From contig NZ_FCOB02000007.1 in the NCBI RefSeq assembly GCF_001545075.1, positions 124,001-188,000 of the forward strand: a stretch of 64,000 nt of DNA, given 5' to 3'. Shown in pieces: positions 9,168 through 18,930 of this stretch. Both the position numbers and the translations under genes were made by a program. The notes under the pieces are model-generated. The model did not search any database and was not told the DNA's origin. It worked only from the letters and a program-made list of their open reading frames with translations. Each line of letters starts with the position of its first letter. Positions within the stretch are counted from its first letter, which is position 1. This DNA comes from Caballeronia ptereochthonis. Lineage in GTDB: Bacteria; Pseudomonadota; Gammaproteobacteria; Burkholderiales; Burkholderiaceae.

Positions 9168-10108
9168 GCGCGGCCTCCCGTCTTGAAGATGCCCGCGACG
9201 ACCTTGAGCATCGGCATCACTAGCGCAATGGCGATGACAAGCGTAATGACGCCATACGCCGATGCCTGTCCGAGATCGAATGCGCTGAACGCTTCGAGAT
9301 AGACGTAATACGACAGATTGGTGGTTGCGTACGCGGGGCCGCCTGAAGTTAGCGTGGCGATCGCCGCAAAGTTTTCCAGCACATACATCGACGCGAGCAG
9401 CGCGGTCAGTTCGAAGAACGGGCGCAGATGCGGCAGCATCAGTCGTCTGAAGGTCATCCAGCGACCGGCGCCGTCGATGGATGCAGCCTCGGTCACTTCC
9501 ACCGGGAAGGACTGCATGCCCGCAAGCAGAATCAGCAAGGCAAACGACGACCACTGCCATGCGGTCAGGAAGATGATCGAAAGGCGCGGATATTCGCTCA
9601 CCCAGTTCACGCGCCCGAGCCCGAGCGCCGAGGTTGACCATCCGAGCAGGCCGAAAGTCGGATCGAAGAGGCCCGCTTTCCAGAACAGCGCCGCAGCAAC
9701 CGGCATGACGAAGAACGGCGTGACCGCAAGCGTGCGCGCAACGGCGCGTCCGGGAAAACTGCGCGAAAGCCCGAGTGCGAGCAGCGTGCCGACGACGATC
9801 GCGCCCACCACGATGCTCACGGTCATGAATGCCGTATTGCCGATGGCCTTCAGGAACACGGGGTCGCTCACGGCATCGATGTAGTTCTTGAAGCCGACGA
9901 AACGCCGCGCACTCGTCGAGACGAGATTCCAGCGAAACAGGCTATAGAACGCCGTGATGAAAAATGGCGCCTGCGTCACGGCGATGACCACGAGCAATGC
10001 CGGCAGAAGCGGCGCCCTCAACTGCCAGACCTTCCGATGCATGCGCGCTCCGCGAGCCGCGAGCCGGGCGTCGTCAGCCGGCGCGGCGGTTGCTGTTGAA
10101 TAAGGCAT
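9164..10108 (-). CDS. Sugar ABC transporter permease, MalF type
   Basis: This 314-residue inner-membrane permease has about six transmembrane segments (first at LLPALLVVIAVTQAPFFI) and the EAA loop (VEVTEAASIDGAGRWMTFRRL). The ATG at 10108 has GGAAAG about eight bases upstream; an ATG at 10114 is an alternative. It sits between its binding protein (86 bp upstream) and its partner permease (4-bp overlap). Confidence 0.92.
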   Translation of the reverse strand: MPYSTATAAPADDARLAARGARMHRKVWQLRAPLLPALLVVIAVTQAPFFITAFYSLFRWNLVSTSARRFVGFKNYIDAVSDPVFLKAIGNTAFMTVSIVVGAIVVGTLLALGLSRSFPGRAVARTLAVTPFFVMPVAAALFWKAGLFDPTFGLLGWSTSALGLGRVNWVSEYPRLSIIFLTAWQWSSFALLILLAGMQSFPVEVTEAASIDGAGRWMTFRRLMLPHLRPFFELTALLASMYVLENFAAIATLTSGGPAYATTNLSYYVYLEAFSAFDLGQASAYGVITLVIAIALVMPMLKVVAGIFKTGGRA

Positions 10109-10194
10109 GAGCATTCTTTCCAGGTTGATGCGACCGGCAGCGCTGCCGCCGGCGTCGTACTGCTGCCTATCGATGCGCAACGTCATGCGCCGTG

Positions 10195-11541
10195 TCACTT
10201 GAGGTAACCCGCGTCCTCCATGATGTCCTTCGTCTTCTTCTCCGACGCGGCAATCGCCTGGTCTACCGACATCTGCCCGCTGATTGCGCCGGCGATCTGT
10301 TGGGAGGAAAAGTCGCCGATCTGCTCGAACTCAGGAATATCGACGTACTGCACCCCGGTGTACGGGACGGGTTTGACCGTCGGATGCAGCGGATCGGCCG
10401 CGTTGATGGACGCGAGCGTCAGGTCGCCGAATGCCTGGACGGCCTTCTTGTATTCAGGAATTTGATAGGTCGACGTGCGCGATCCCGGCGGCACCTGGCC
10501 CCAACCCGCTTTCTGGCCGGCCAGCTTGATGTATTCGGGGCTCGTGAGCCACGCGATGAGCTTCCACGCGGCATCGCGGTTGCGGCTGGTGCTCGGGATC
10601 GACAGGCCCCATGCCCAGAGCCATCCGGATGCTTTGGTCGCTTTCACGGGCGCCATCGCGAAGCCGATGTTCTCGCGCAGACCAGGCGCCGCCTGATCGA
10701 GCACCGGACCGGCAAACACGGTGTCGTCGTACCACATGGCCGCATGGCCTTGCGAAAAGAGTTGCAGGCATTCCTGCCAGCCGTCCTTGGCCGCGTCCGG
10801 CTGCCCATGCTCGCGCAGCAGGTTCACGTAGAACGTGATCGCCGCTTTCGACTCGGGTGAAGAAAGCGCCGGTTGCCATTTCTCGTCGAACCAGCGCCCG
10901 CCGTAAGTGTTGATTACCGTCGTCAGGGACGCGAGATTCTGACCCCAGCCCGGCACGCCGCGCAGGCAGATACCGGATACGCTCGCGCTCTTGTTGTCGA
11001 GCTTGGCCGCGAACTGCGCGATCTGATCCCATGTCGGGTTCGCCGGCATCGTCAGGCCCGCCTTGGCGAACAGGTCCTTGCGATAGAACATGAACGAGGA
11101 TGAACCGTAGAACGGCGTGGCGTACAGATGGTCCTTGTACGACACCAGATTGCGGATCGGCTTGAGCAGGTCGCCCTGATTCCACGCGGTGTCGGCCTTC
11201 GCGTACGAATCGAGATCGACGATCCAGCCCTTCTGCGCCCACAGTGGTACTTCGTACGCGCCGATCATCACCACGTCGTACTGGCCGGACTTGGTCGCCA
11301 CGTCCTTCAGGACAGCGGGACGCAACTGGTTCTCCGGTAGCGTCTGGAAACGGACCTTGATGTCCGGATACTTCTGCTCGAAGTTGCCGATCAGCTTCGC
11401 CGCAGTCTGCATTTGCGGGTTCGCGGCGAGCGCCACCGTCAACGTGGTTTCGCTGTACGCGAGGGTCGTGAAACCCAATCCCGCCGAGGCAACAAGACAG
11501 CTTTGCAGTGCGAGCGTGCGCAATCCGGCATGAAATGTCAT
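10195..11541 (-). CDS. Sugar ABC transporter substrate-binding protein, MalE type
   Basis: The 448-residue periplasmic protein starts at the ATG at 11541 after TTAGGAGACTTAA. It has an N-terminal Sec signal ending near LAYSE and the SBP_bac_1 fold (NFEQKYPDIKVRFQTLP near residues 50-66; a Trp/Tyr-rich sugar cleft). It is the first transport gene after the GntR/UTRA repressor, 59 bp downstream. A small GC-rich hairpin (11573-11588) lies in that gap and may set relative expression of regulator and transporter. Confidence 0.93.
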   Translation of the reverse strand: MTFHAGLRTLALQSCLVASAGLGFTTLAYSETTLTVALAANPQMQTAAKLIGNFEQKYPDIKVRFQTLPENQLRPAVLKDVATKSGQYDVVMIGAYEVPLWAQKGWIVDLDSYAKADTAWNQGDLLKPIRNLVSYKDHLYATPFYGSSSFMFYRKDLFAKAGLTMPANPTWDQIAQFAAKLDNKSASVSGICLRGVPGWGQNLASLTTVINTYGGRWFDEKWQPALSSPESKAAITFYVNLLREHGQPDAAKDGWQECLQLFSQGHAAMWYDDTVFAGPVLDQAAPGLRENIGFAMAPVKATKASGWLWAWGLSIPSTSRNRDAAWKLIAWLTSPEYIKLAGQKAGWGQVPPGSRTSTYQIPEYKKAVQAFGDLTLASINAADPLHPTVKPVPYTGVQYVDIPEFEQIGDFSSQQIAGAISGQMSVDQAIAASEKKTKDIMEDAGYLK

Positions 11542-11600
11542 TTAAGTCTCCTAACTTATTCTGTTGGTACGCCGGGATGTCCGGCGCGAAACGTTGGATT

Positions 11601-12374
11601 TCAGTCGTTGTTCAGTGCGGCCTGCGCGTCCACAGTTACCTTCACCACGTCACTGCGCAGCCATGACGTGTAGAAATCGAAGGGCTTGCCGTCGGCGCCC
11701 CATGACACCGAGGTCACGAGCAGAAGCGGCGAGCCAACGGGCACTTCAAGCAGCGTGGACAGATCCCGTGTCGCGGCCACGGCCTCGACGCCACGGCGGG
11801 CGCGAAACACTTCGTACCCGGCCGCCTTCAGTGTGCGGTTCAATGAGGCGCCTGAGGTCAGGACCTCGCTGGACCGGAGTACGCTCTCGATTTCGAGCAG
11901 CAGATAGTTCACCGAGTACAACGCGAGCTGGCCATCCAGTCGACGCACGCGCGCCAGCCTGAAGCCGCCGATACCGCTGTCGAGATCCAGCGCTTGCGCA
12001 ACCGCATCAGGCAGGATGCATCGTTCGGCTTCGAGGACCTTGGTCTCCACTGAGCGATGTTGCTCCACTTCCGCTTCGAAGAACCCCTGTGCGACCTGCA
12101 GGGTCCAGCCCGATTGCGCCTGCTCCGCGACGAACGCGCCCCGGCGCGGGATCATCTTGACCTTCCCTTGGTCCGCCAGATGCCGAAGCGTCTCCCGCAC
12201 GGTCGAGCGGGCGAGCTCATAGTCGCGGCACAGGTCGCTCTCGGACGGCAGCCGGTCGCCGGGCGCATAGTCGCCACGGTCGATCGCCTGCATCATCAGC
12301 TGCGAGAGCTGAAGGTAATAGGGAACCGGCGACGAGCGGTCGATTCCAGGCGCGAGTGAAGAGACTGCATTCAT
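11601..12374 (-). CDS. GntR/HutC-type transcriptional regulator (UTRA domain)
   Basis: The 257-residue protein has an N-terminal winged helix (about 15-85; PSESDLCRDYELARSTVRETLRHL) and a C-terminal UTRA effector domain (about 100-245). UTRA regulators usually sense a phosphorylated sugar or similar metabolite and repress the adjacent catabolic genes. The gene heads the transport/catabolism string and is divergent from a class I aldolase. Two identical palindromes TTGTACGTACAA lie in the shared 220-bp intergenic region and are its likely operators. Confidence 0.92.
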   Translation of the reverse strand: MNAVSSLAPGIDRSSPVPYYLQLSQLMMQAIDRGDYAPGDRLPSESDLCRDYELARSTVRETLRHLADQGKVKMIPRRGAFVAEQAQSGWTLQVAQGFFEAEVEQHRSVETKVLEAERCILPDAVAQALDLDSGIGGFRLARVRRLDGQLALYSVNYLLLEIESVLRSSEVLTSGASLNRTLKAAGYEVFRARRGVEAVAATRDLSTLLEVPVGSPLLLVTSVSWGADGKPFDFYTSWLRSDVVKVTVDAQAALNND

Positions 12375-12396
12375 ACCGATGTTCGCGATGTAGGTG

Positions 12397-12408
12397 TTGT
12401 ACGTACAA
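12397..12408. promoter_or_regulatory. Palindromic operator TTGTACGTACAA, copy 1
   Basis: This perfect 12-bp palindrome lies 23 bp before the start of the GntR/UTRA gene and is identical to a second copy at 12503-12514. Its position fits autorepression of the regulator and the sugar operon. Repressor identity is inferred from adjacency. Confidence 0.7.
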
Positions 12409-12502
12409 GACGCACCGAGTATAGGCGGCGGGTCGAGCGAAGAAAAGAGCGGGTTCTCCCCTACTTTTGTACGTTCTGTCCGTGTGTATCATACGGTACG
12501 TA

Positions 12503-12514
12503 TTGTACGTACAA
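12503..12514. promoter_or_regulatory. Palindromic operator TTGTACGTACAA, copy 2
   Basis: This copy is identical to the one at 12397-12408. The copies are 106 bp apart, centre to centre, about ten helical turns. It lies 81 bp before the aldolase start codon. Further half-sites (TTGTACGTT near 12477, ACACGTACAG just downstream) surround it, which suggests a cooperative operator array. Confidence 0.7.
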
Positions 12515-12594
12515 CACGTACAGAAGCACTTTCTTCAACCGGGTGTCTGCAACACGGGTCGCTGCACCCGCATTTCGTCAAGGGATGCTCTCTC

Positions 12595-13377
12595 ATGTCT
12601 ATGGATTACCGCCTTCGCCGTACGCTGCCCGGTGACCGTGTCGCCATCATCATGCCGGTGGATCACGGCCTGATTTTCGATCGCATCGAGGGGCTGGAAA
12701 CCCCCTCGGCGCCCTTTGCCGCCTGGGGCAAGCAGGATGTCACCGGCTTTATGATGACGCCGGGTCAGGTCCGGCAATCCGCCAGGTTCTTCGCGGCCAA
12801 TCCGCATCTCACGCGCGTGTTGACCATCGACACGTATTACGACTATCGGCAGCAGGATGGCGGCGGCTCCCACGGGCTGATCACGAGCGTTGAAGAAGCG
12901 GTCCGCATGGGCGTCGATGCGGTAAAGATGCTCTTCCCCTGGAACATGTCGCGCGCAGAGCAGGTCGCAATGTGCACGCGCGTCGGGCAGGTCGTGAACG
13001 AATGCAACCGCTGGGAGATCCCGCTCGTGCTCGAACCCGTGCTGATCGGTGCGCCGCGCACGGAAGCGGTCATCGAGCAGGAAGAGAAAGTGGCGCGCAT
13101 TGCCTACGATCTGGGCGCGCACATCATCAAGATCGCGTTCCCGGGCGAGGAGCGCACCCGGCGCCTGGTGGATGAACTGAAAGTGCCCCTCGTGATCGCA
13201 GGCGGTCCCCTGTCAGGCGAACCGGGCGATACCGTGGATGCGGTCGCGCAGACGATCCGGGCGGGCGCGCGGGGCGTCATTGTCGGACGCAATATCTGGC
13301 AGCGGGAGCCAGGCGCGGGCAAGAAAGTGCTGGCTGACATCGCCAGGCTCACGCGCCAAGTGAAGTTCGACGACTGA
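12595..13377 (+). CDS. Class I aldolase of the DeoC/LacD/Fba family
   Basis: The 260-residue protein opens with RLRRTLPGDRVAIIMPVDHG, where VDHG is the conserved phosphate-barrel start of archaeal-type class I fructose-bisphosphate aldolases. KIAFPGEE supplies the likely Schiff-base lysine region, and GGPLSGEPG plus GARGVIVGRNIWQ are the phosphate-binding loops. The ATG at 12595 follows AAGGGATGCTCTCTC; a second ATG six bases later is possible. Divergent from the sugar repressor, it probably cleaves the phosphorylated product of the kinases in this locus. Confidence 0.88.
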   Translation: MSMDYRLRRTLPGDRVAIIMPVDHGLIFDRIEGLETPSAPFAAWGKQDVTGFMMTPGQVRQSARFFAANPHLTRVLTIDTYYDYRQQDGGGSHGLITSVEEAVRMGVDAVKMLFPWNMSRAEQVAMCTRVGQVVNECNRWEIPLVLEPVLIGAPRTEAVIEQEEKVARIAYDLGAHIIKIAFPGEERTRRLVDELKVPLVIAGGPLSGEPGDTVDAVAQTIRAGARGVIVGRNIWQREPGAGKKVLADIARLTRQVKFDD

Positions 13378-13496
13378 TCCTTCAGACATGCGGGCGCTCC
13401 CGGTTGGTGCGGGCGTCCGCATCGCTCACTTGTCCCCAAAGCGTCACAACACGCCGGGGAACGTCGCTGGAGGAAGCGGGTTCAATCTCGACGGCT

Positions 13497-13552
13497 GCTG
13501 TCGAAGGAAGGCAAACGGCCGCAGACCGCCAGCCCTTTCGGTCTTCGACAGC
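13497..13552. terminator. Inverted repeat between convergent genes
   Basis: GCTGTCGAAG (13497-13506) and CTTCGACAGC (13543-13552) form a perfect 10-bp inverted repeat. An inner pair AGACCG/CGGTCT overlaps the right arm, so two alternative hairpins compete. It lies between the convergent aldolase and LysR genes, where a bidirectional terminator is expected, but there is no T-run. Confidence 0.4.
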
Positions 13553-13592
13553 CAAAAGCGAGCGCCACCGATGACCGACCTCGCAGCCGCTC

Positions 13593-14486
13593 TCAACCAT
13601 TGAAACGTAACGTCTCGATCACCAACGCCAAAGCCGGGGAAATCTGGCGTCGGTTGGCATAGTAAAGGTGATAGCCGGGATACTGCGGCCACCATTCCTG
13701 CAGCACGGGTATCAGTCGACCCGCCGCCACGTGGGGTTCGATCAGATCGAATGGTACGTAGGCAAGCCCCGTCGCGTCCAACGCGGCCTGCAGCATCAGG
13801 GACGTGCTGTTGAAGACCGTCTGACCGTCTACCCGCACGTTGAACCAATCACCATCCTTTTCGAAGTCCCACGCATAAAGACCTCCGTGGGTTGGCAGGC
13901 GCAGATTGATGCACTGATGATCCGTCAGATTACGTGGCGTTTTCGGAACCGGACGTCCCGCGAAATACTCCGGTGAACCGGCCACGGCCATTCGAAAGGC
14001 AGGGCCGATGCACACGGCGATCATGTCCTTGTCTACGCGATCGCCCACCCGTACACCGGCATCGAAGCGTTGCGCTGCGATGTCCGTGAACGCGTAGTCC
14101 ACGCTGAATTCAAGATGGATGTCGGGATACTCGCGCAGCAGCGATCTCAACCGCGGCCAGAGCACGGTGACGATGGCGTGATCGTGGGCCGTAATGCGCA
14201 CGGTGCCAGCGGGCTTGTCTCGCAGCAAGGCAAGAGACGCCAGTTCTGCCTCGATCTCATCGAGCCGAGGCGCCAACGTCCCGAGAAGCCGTGCTCCAGC
14301 CTCGGTGGTGGAAACGCTGCGTGTGGTGCGCGTGAGCAGCCGCACGCCCAGACGTGCCTCGAGCGCCAGCATGGCATGGCTCAACGCCGAGCGGGAAACG
14401 CCCAGCTGCGCAGCGGCTCGCGTGAAGCTGCGCTCACGCGCGACCGTGACGAAGGCCTGAAGGTCGTTCAAATTTTCCTTTCGCAT
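13593..14486 (-). CDS. LysR-family transcriptional regulator
   Basis: The 297-residue protein has an N-terminal helix-turn-helix (residues about 3-62; [23 protein letters not shown]) and a periplasmic-binding-like effector domain. The ATG at 14486 ([12 protein letters not shown]) gives the standard LysR length; an upstream TTG at 14537 would add an unusual tail. It is divergent from the cupin gene at 14731 and is its likely regulator. Confidence 0.92.
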   Translation of the reverse strand: MRKENLNDLQAFVTVARERSFTRAAAQLGVSRSALSHAMLALEARLGVRLLTRTTRSVSTTEAGARLLGTLAPRLDEIEAELASLALLRDKPAGTVRITAHDHAIVTVLWPRLRSLLREYPDIHLEFSVDYAFTDIAAQRFDAGVRVGDRVDKDMIAVCIGPAFRMAVAGSPEYFAGRPVPKTPRNLTDHQCINLRLPTHGGLYAWDFEKDGDWFNVRVDGQTVFNSTSLMLQAALDATGLAYVPFDLIEPHVAAGRLIPVLQEWWPQYPGYHLYYANRRQISPALALVIETLRFNG

Positions 14487-14730
14487 TGGTGAGCTCGTTG
14501 CACCATCGTGTGCAGATTTTCCTATCTTCTCAAACAATAGGCGCGCTTGTACATTTTTGGATGAGCGGTCGACGCACGAACGACGGCATAAGACTCCGGA
14601 CCCGAACCATCATCTTGCCTACGCCGGCGCGAATCCGAGGCTGCCGCGAATGTCTCGGAAAGATGCTGCACGAATGCGGTCGGGCCGTGCGCCGTCCGAA
14701 CCTTTACCTGGAAAACTGAAGGAAGAGATC

Positions 14731-15144
14731 ATGGAACTGAAGCGTGCTGGCTCCCAGCCGTCCGTCAAAGGCCCTGCCGAGTTCTTTACCGGGATCGTTC
14801 GCATCGATCCGTTGAATAATCCGCCGGCGCCGGCGCGTGTGTCATGCGCCAGCGTGACCTTCGAGCCTGGTGCACGGTCCGCATGGCATACCCATCCGCT
14901 CGGACAGACGCTGATCGTGACGGCAGGTTGCGGCTGGACACAGTGCGAAGGCGAAGACATCGTCGAGATCCGCGCGGGCGACGTCATCTGGTGTCCGCCC
15001 GGACACAAGCACTGGCACGGCGCGACGCCCACGACGTCGATGACGCATATCGCCGTTCAGGAAGCGCTCGACGGCAAGAACGTCGAGTGGCTCGAGCACG
15101 TCACCGATGAGCAGTACCTGGTCGGACCCAGAGACGGCCAGTGA
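14731..15144 (+). CDS. Cytosolic cupin, hydroxynitrile-lyase-like
   Basis: This 137-residue single-domain cupin has metal-ligand motifs WHTHPLGQ and PPGHKHWHG. The arrangement His-x-His-x3-Gln plus a later His matches small manganese cupins such as the Granulicella hydroxynitrile lyase. There is no signal peptide. ATG follows GAAGGAAGAGATC. It is the first gene of a five-gene plus-strand string divergent from LysR. The true substrate is unknown; related genes are often induced by electrophiles. Confidence 0.88.
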   Translation: MELKRAGSQPSVKGPAEFFTGIVRIDPLNNPPAPARVSCASVTFEPGARSAWHTHPLGQTLIVTAGCGWTQCEGEDIVEIRAGDVIWCPPGHKHWHGATPTTSMTHIAVQEALDGKNVEWLEHVTDEQYLVGPRDGQ

Positions 15145-15178
15145 GGTCCAGACGCGCTCGCGAACGAGGAAAACAGTC

Positions 15179-15703
15179 ATGAACAAGACTCTCGATGTTG
15201 TCGCGGCATGCATCGCGATGCTGCCGGTCGTCATGGCCGGCGCAGCCCAGCCGGTGCCGGTCGAAGCGTCTCCGGCAGCGAGCCAGCAGCTCACACCCGC
15301 GGGCGCGCAGGCCTCTGCTGCGGGACCGGCCGGATACTTCACCGGTCGGGTGCGCGTAGACCCGTTATCGCCGGCCAACGACACCATCAATGTGTCGAGC
15401 GCCTACGTGACCTTCGAGCCCGGCGCCCGCTCGTCCTGGCACACGCATCCCAAGGGCCAGTTCCTGGTGGTGACCTCAGGCGTCGGCCTGACCCAGGAGT
15501 GGGGCCGACCCGTCGAGGTAATTCGTCCCGGCGACGTCGTATGGTGTCCGCCCGGCATCAAGCATTGGCACGGCGCGGCGGCGAACACGGCGATGACCCA
15601 TCTGGCCATCACCGGCACCGTCGACGGCAAGAACGTGAACTGGATGGAGAAAGTCACCGATGCGCAATACGACGCCCGGCATGATGTCTCTTCACACGAC
15701 TGA
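15179..15703 (+). CDS. Secreted cupin, paralogue of the preceding gene
   Basis: The 174-residue protein has an N-terminal Sec signal (KTLDVVAACIAMLPVVMAGAA) followed by a cupin domain with the same ligands (WHTHPKGQ, PPGIKHWHG) and the same C-terminal motif (DGKNVNWMEKVTDAQY). The ATG at 15179 has GAGGAAAACAGTC upstream. The pair looks like a tandem duplication in which one copy gained export. It overlaps the next gene by 23 bp. Confidence 0.88.
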   Translation: MNKTLDVVAACIAMLPVVMAGAAQPVPVEASPAASQQLTPAGAQASAAGPAGYFTGRVRVDPLSPANDTINVSSAYVTFEPGARSSWHTHPKGQFLVVTSGVGLTQEWGRPVEVIRPGDVVWCPPGIKHWHGAAANTAMTHLAITGTVDGKNVNWMEKVTDAQYDARHDVSSHD

Positions 15704-16478
15704 TCAACCTCCGCCCCTTCGGCGTAGTCGATGGCTTCCAGCCTTGGCGCTCGGGATGGCGGTGGCGGCCGGGACGTCGCTCTGTCTCGCCCAAAGCGTG
15801 CCGGCTGCGGCACTAGAGGGACATACGAAGATGGATAGCGAACAGACACTTACCGCGAAGCAGCAAGCGATTGCTCCAATCGCAGCCTTTGCGGCGACCG
15901 GTGACATGGCCCGTCTCGACAATGCGCTGAATCAGGGATTGGACGCTGGACTGAGCGTGAGCGAGGTCAAGGAGATGCTCGTGCAGCTCTACGCCTACGC
16001 CGGTTTTCCCCGCAGCCTGAATGCGCTCGGTCAGTTGATGAAGGTAATCGACGCGCGCCGGCACCGCGGGATCGAGGATGCGCCCGGTCGCGAGCCGGGC
16101 CGGCCCATCCCGACCGGCGAGGCGCTCCTTGCCGCCGGCACCGCCAATCAGACGAAGCTGGCAGGGACACCGGTGAAGGGACCGCTGTTCGACTTCGCGC
16201 CTGCCATCGATCGGTTCCTGAAGACGCATTTGTTCGGCGACATCTTCGAGCGCGACAACCTTGACTGGCAGAGCCGCGAGCTGGCTACCGTGGGAGCGCT
16301 GGCCGCGCTCGACGGCGTTGAGCCGCAACTGCAAGCGCACATTCGTATCAGTCTGAACGTGGGCCTGAGCGCGTCCCAGTTGCGTCAACTGGCGCAGGCG
16401 TTGCACGAACGCGGCGACCCCGCCGCGGCCGCGCGCGTGCAGGCTGCGCTCGGCAAACAACTGGCGACCGACAGCTAA
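15681..16478 (+). CDS. Exported carboxymuconolactone-decarboxylase-like protein
   Basis: The 265-residue protein has a basic N-terminus with a hydrophobic signal/anchor (RRSRWLPALALGMAVAAGTS) and two CMD-type helical repeats (about 55-125 and 160-255; second with DWQSRELATVGALAALDGVEPQLQAH). It overlaps the secreted cupin, so the two are probably translationally coupled and may act in the same compartment. The classical AhpD CxxC is absent. Start is uncertain among ATGs at 15660, 15681 and 15684. Confidence 0.82.
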   Translation: MMSLHTTDQPPPLRRSRWLPALALGMAVAAGTSLCLAQSVPAAALEGHTKMDSEQTLTAKQQAIAPIAAFAATGDMARLDNALNQGLDAGLSVSEVKEMLVQLYAYAGFPRSLNALGQLMKVIDARRHRGIEDAPGREPGRPIPTGEALLAAGTANQTKLAGTPVKGPLFDFAPAIDRFLKTHLFGDIFERDNLDWQSRELATVGALAALDGVEPQLQAHIRISLNVGLSASQLRQLAQALHERGDPAAAARVQAALGKQLATDS

Positions 16479-16625
16479 GTCGTCGATCCGTAGCGGATCG
16501 TGGATGGACCGCCTCCGCGATCGCGGCGATATTCATATCTGCAGGCCCTTTGGCCGAGCGAATCATGCGCGTGTCGCCAGGCAAGGAAACGGTTCTCTCG
16601 CTGCTTCATATTTTCGGGCTTGAAC

Positions 16626-17666
<1,041 letters not shown>

Positions 17667-17770
17667 CATCGCGGCGATTTCACGAAAGGCAACATCAGTG
17701 TCGACAGGACACTAAAAGGATCAACGGCCGGTCCAGCGCGACCAGCCGATTAGATATCGCTTGGAGAAGC

Positions 17771-18538
17771 ATGGTGAATATTTCATTTGAAAATCAGGTG
17801 GCACTCGTTACCGGCGCGGCCTCGGGGTTGGGGCTTGCAACGGCGAAGGCCTTCGCGGCATCCGGCGCGTCCGTTGCGCTAGCGGACTGTGACGAAAGTG
17901 CCGTGCGCGATGCGGCCGAGGAATTGGCCGCTGAAGGCCATAGGACATTAGCCATCCGTTGCGACGTATCCGACGATGCGCAGGTCGAAGCAATGGTCGA
18001 ACAGACTGTTCGCACCTTCGGCCGGCTCGACGCTGCATACAACAATGCGGGCGTTCAAAACGTTCTTGCTGAGACCGCGGACTCGCCGCGTGAGGATTAC
18101 GACCGGGTCATGGCGATCAATCTGCGCGGTGTGTGGAGCTGCATGAAGTTCGAGCTGCAGCACATGCGCAGGCAACGAAGCGGCGCCATCGTCAACTGCT
18201 CATCGCTTGGCGGCCTGGTCGGAGGCGCTGAGCGCGGCACCTATCACGCGGCCAAGCATGGAGTCATCGGGCTCACGAAAAGTGCAGCACTCGAATATGC
18301 CGCGCGCGGCATTCGGATCAACGCGGTGTGTCCCGGACTGATCTGGACACCGATGGCAGACCAGATGGTCGCCTCGGGGCAGGGAGAGGCGCTCAACGCG
18401 ATGCTGGCTAATATTCCGATGGGACGCCATGGACGCGCGGACGAAATCGCTGACGCTGTCTTGTGGCTTTGCAGCACGGCTGCAAGCTATGTGACTGGTC
18501 AGTCGATCTCGGTTGACGGCGGATTCATCATGCGTTGA
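17771..18538 (+). CDS. Short-chain dehydrogenase/reductase
   Basis: The 255-residue classical SDR has cofactor motif TGAASGLGLA, NNAG, catalytic Ser in NCSSLGG, the YHAAK pair and C-terminal SYVTGQSISVDGGF. The ATG follows TGGAGAAGC. It ends the LysR-associated string of cupins, CMD and AKR and is likely part of the same response. Substrate unknown. Confidence 0.93.
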   Translation: MVNISFENQVALVTGAASGLGLATAKAFAASGASVALADCDESAVRDAAEELAAEGHRTLAIRCDVSDDAQVEAMVEQTVRTFGRLDAAYNNAGVQNVLAETADSPREDYDRVMAINLRGVWSCMKFELQHMRRQRSGAIVNCSSLGGLVGGAERGTYHAAKHGVIGLTKSAALEYAARGIRINAVCPGLIWTPMADQMVASGQGEALNAMLANIPMGRHGRADEIADAVLWLCSTAASYVTGQSISVDGGFIMR

Positions 18539-18930
18539 GCGTCGGCGATAAATGGCGCTTCATGAGGAAGCAAGCACTCTCTCTCCATGCAGCGCCGCCC
18601 GGCGGGATTTCCGCACATCAGGACGACGGCCTCGTCCGCCGTGCCTTGCAACTGACGACGATAGCCGATTAGGCAGTGTTCGCCCTCGAAACATCGAACG
18701 GTCGTTCGCGAACGTCGCACGCTGCAGGAAGTGCGCGGCCCGGTCATTGACGCGGTCCGGTCGCCAAGCGGATGAAAATCGCAATCTTTACTGGATTTCC
18801 TCGTAACTTTGCCGTTATTGCGAATTGCGACCGGCGGTCCTTCTGCGCTGAGGAGGCGGCTATGGAGAGCGGGCTAAACGCATCGCCCGCCGGCGACATC
18901 GATAAGTAGTTTCTAACGGGGACAAGCGAA
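18539..18930. other. 392-bp intergenic region upstream of the chemoreceptor
   Basis: No gene is supported here. The region contains the nested palindromes CGAACG/CGTTCG and CGTTCGCGAACG (18695-18714), which could be an operator. A weak sigma-28-like match (TAAAC and ATCGATAA near 18876-18906) has wrong spacing. The chemoreceptor promoter must lie here. Confidence 0.5.

Noticed and set aside
17699-17706. A fifth TGTCGACA upstream of the SDR at 17771
   Set aside because: It lacks the AT-rich palindromic flanks and the -10 at 17 bp, and one chance occurrence of an 8-mer is expected in 64 kb.
18876-18906. Sigma-28-like promoter (TAAAC ... ATCGATAA) before the chemoreceptor
   Set aside because: The spacer is about four bases too long and the -10 box is incomplete.
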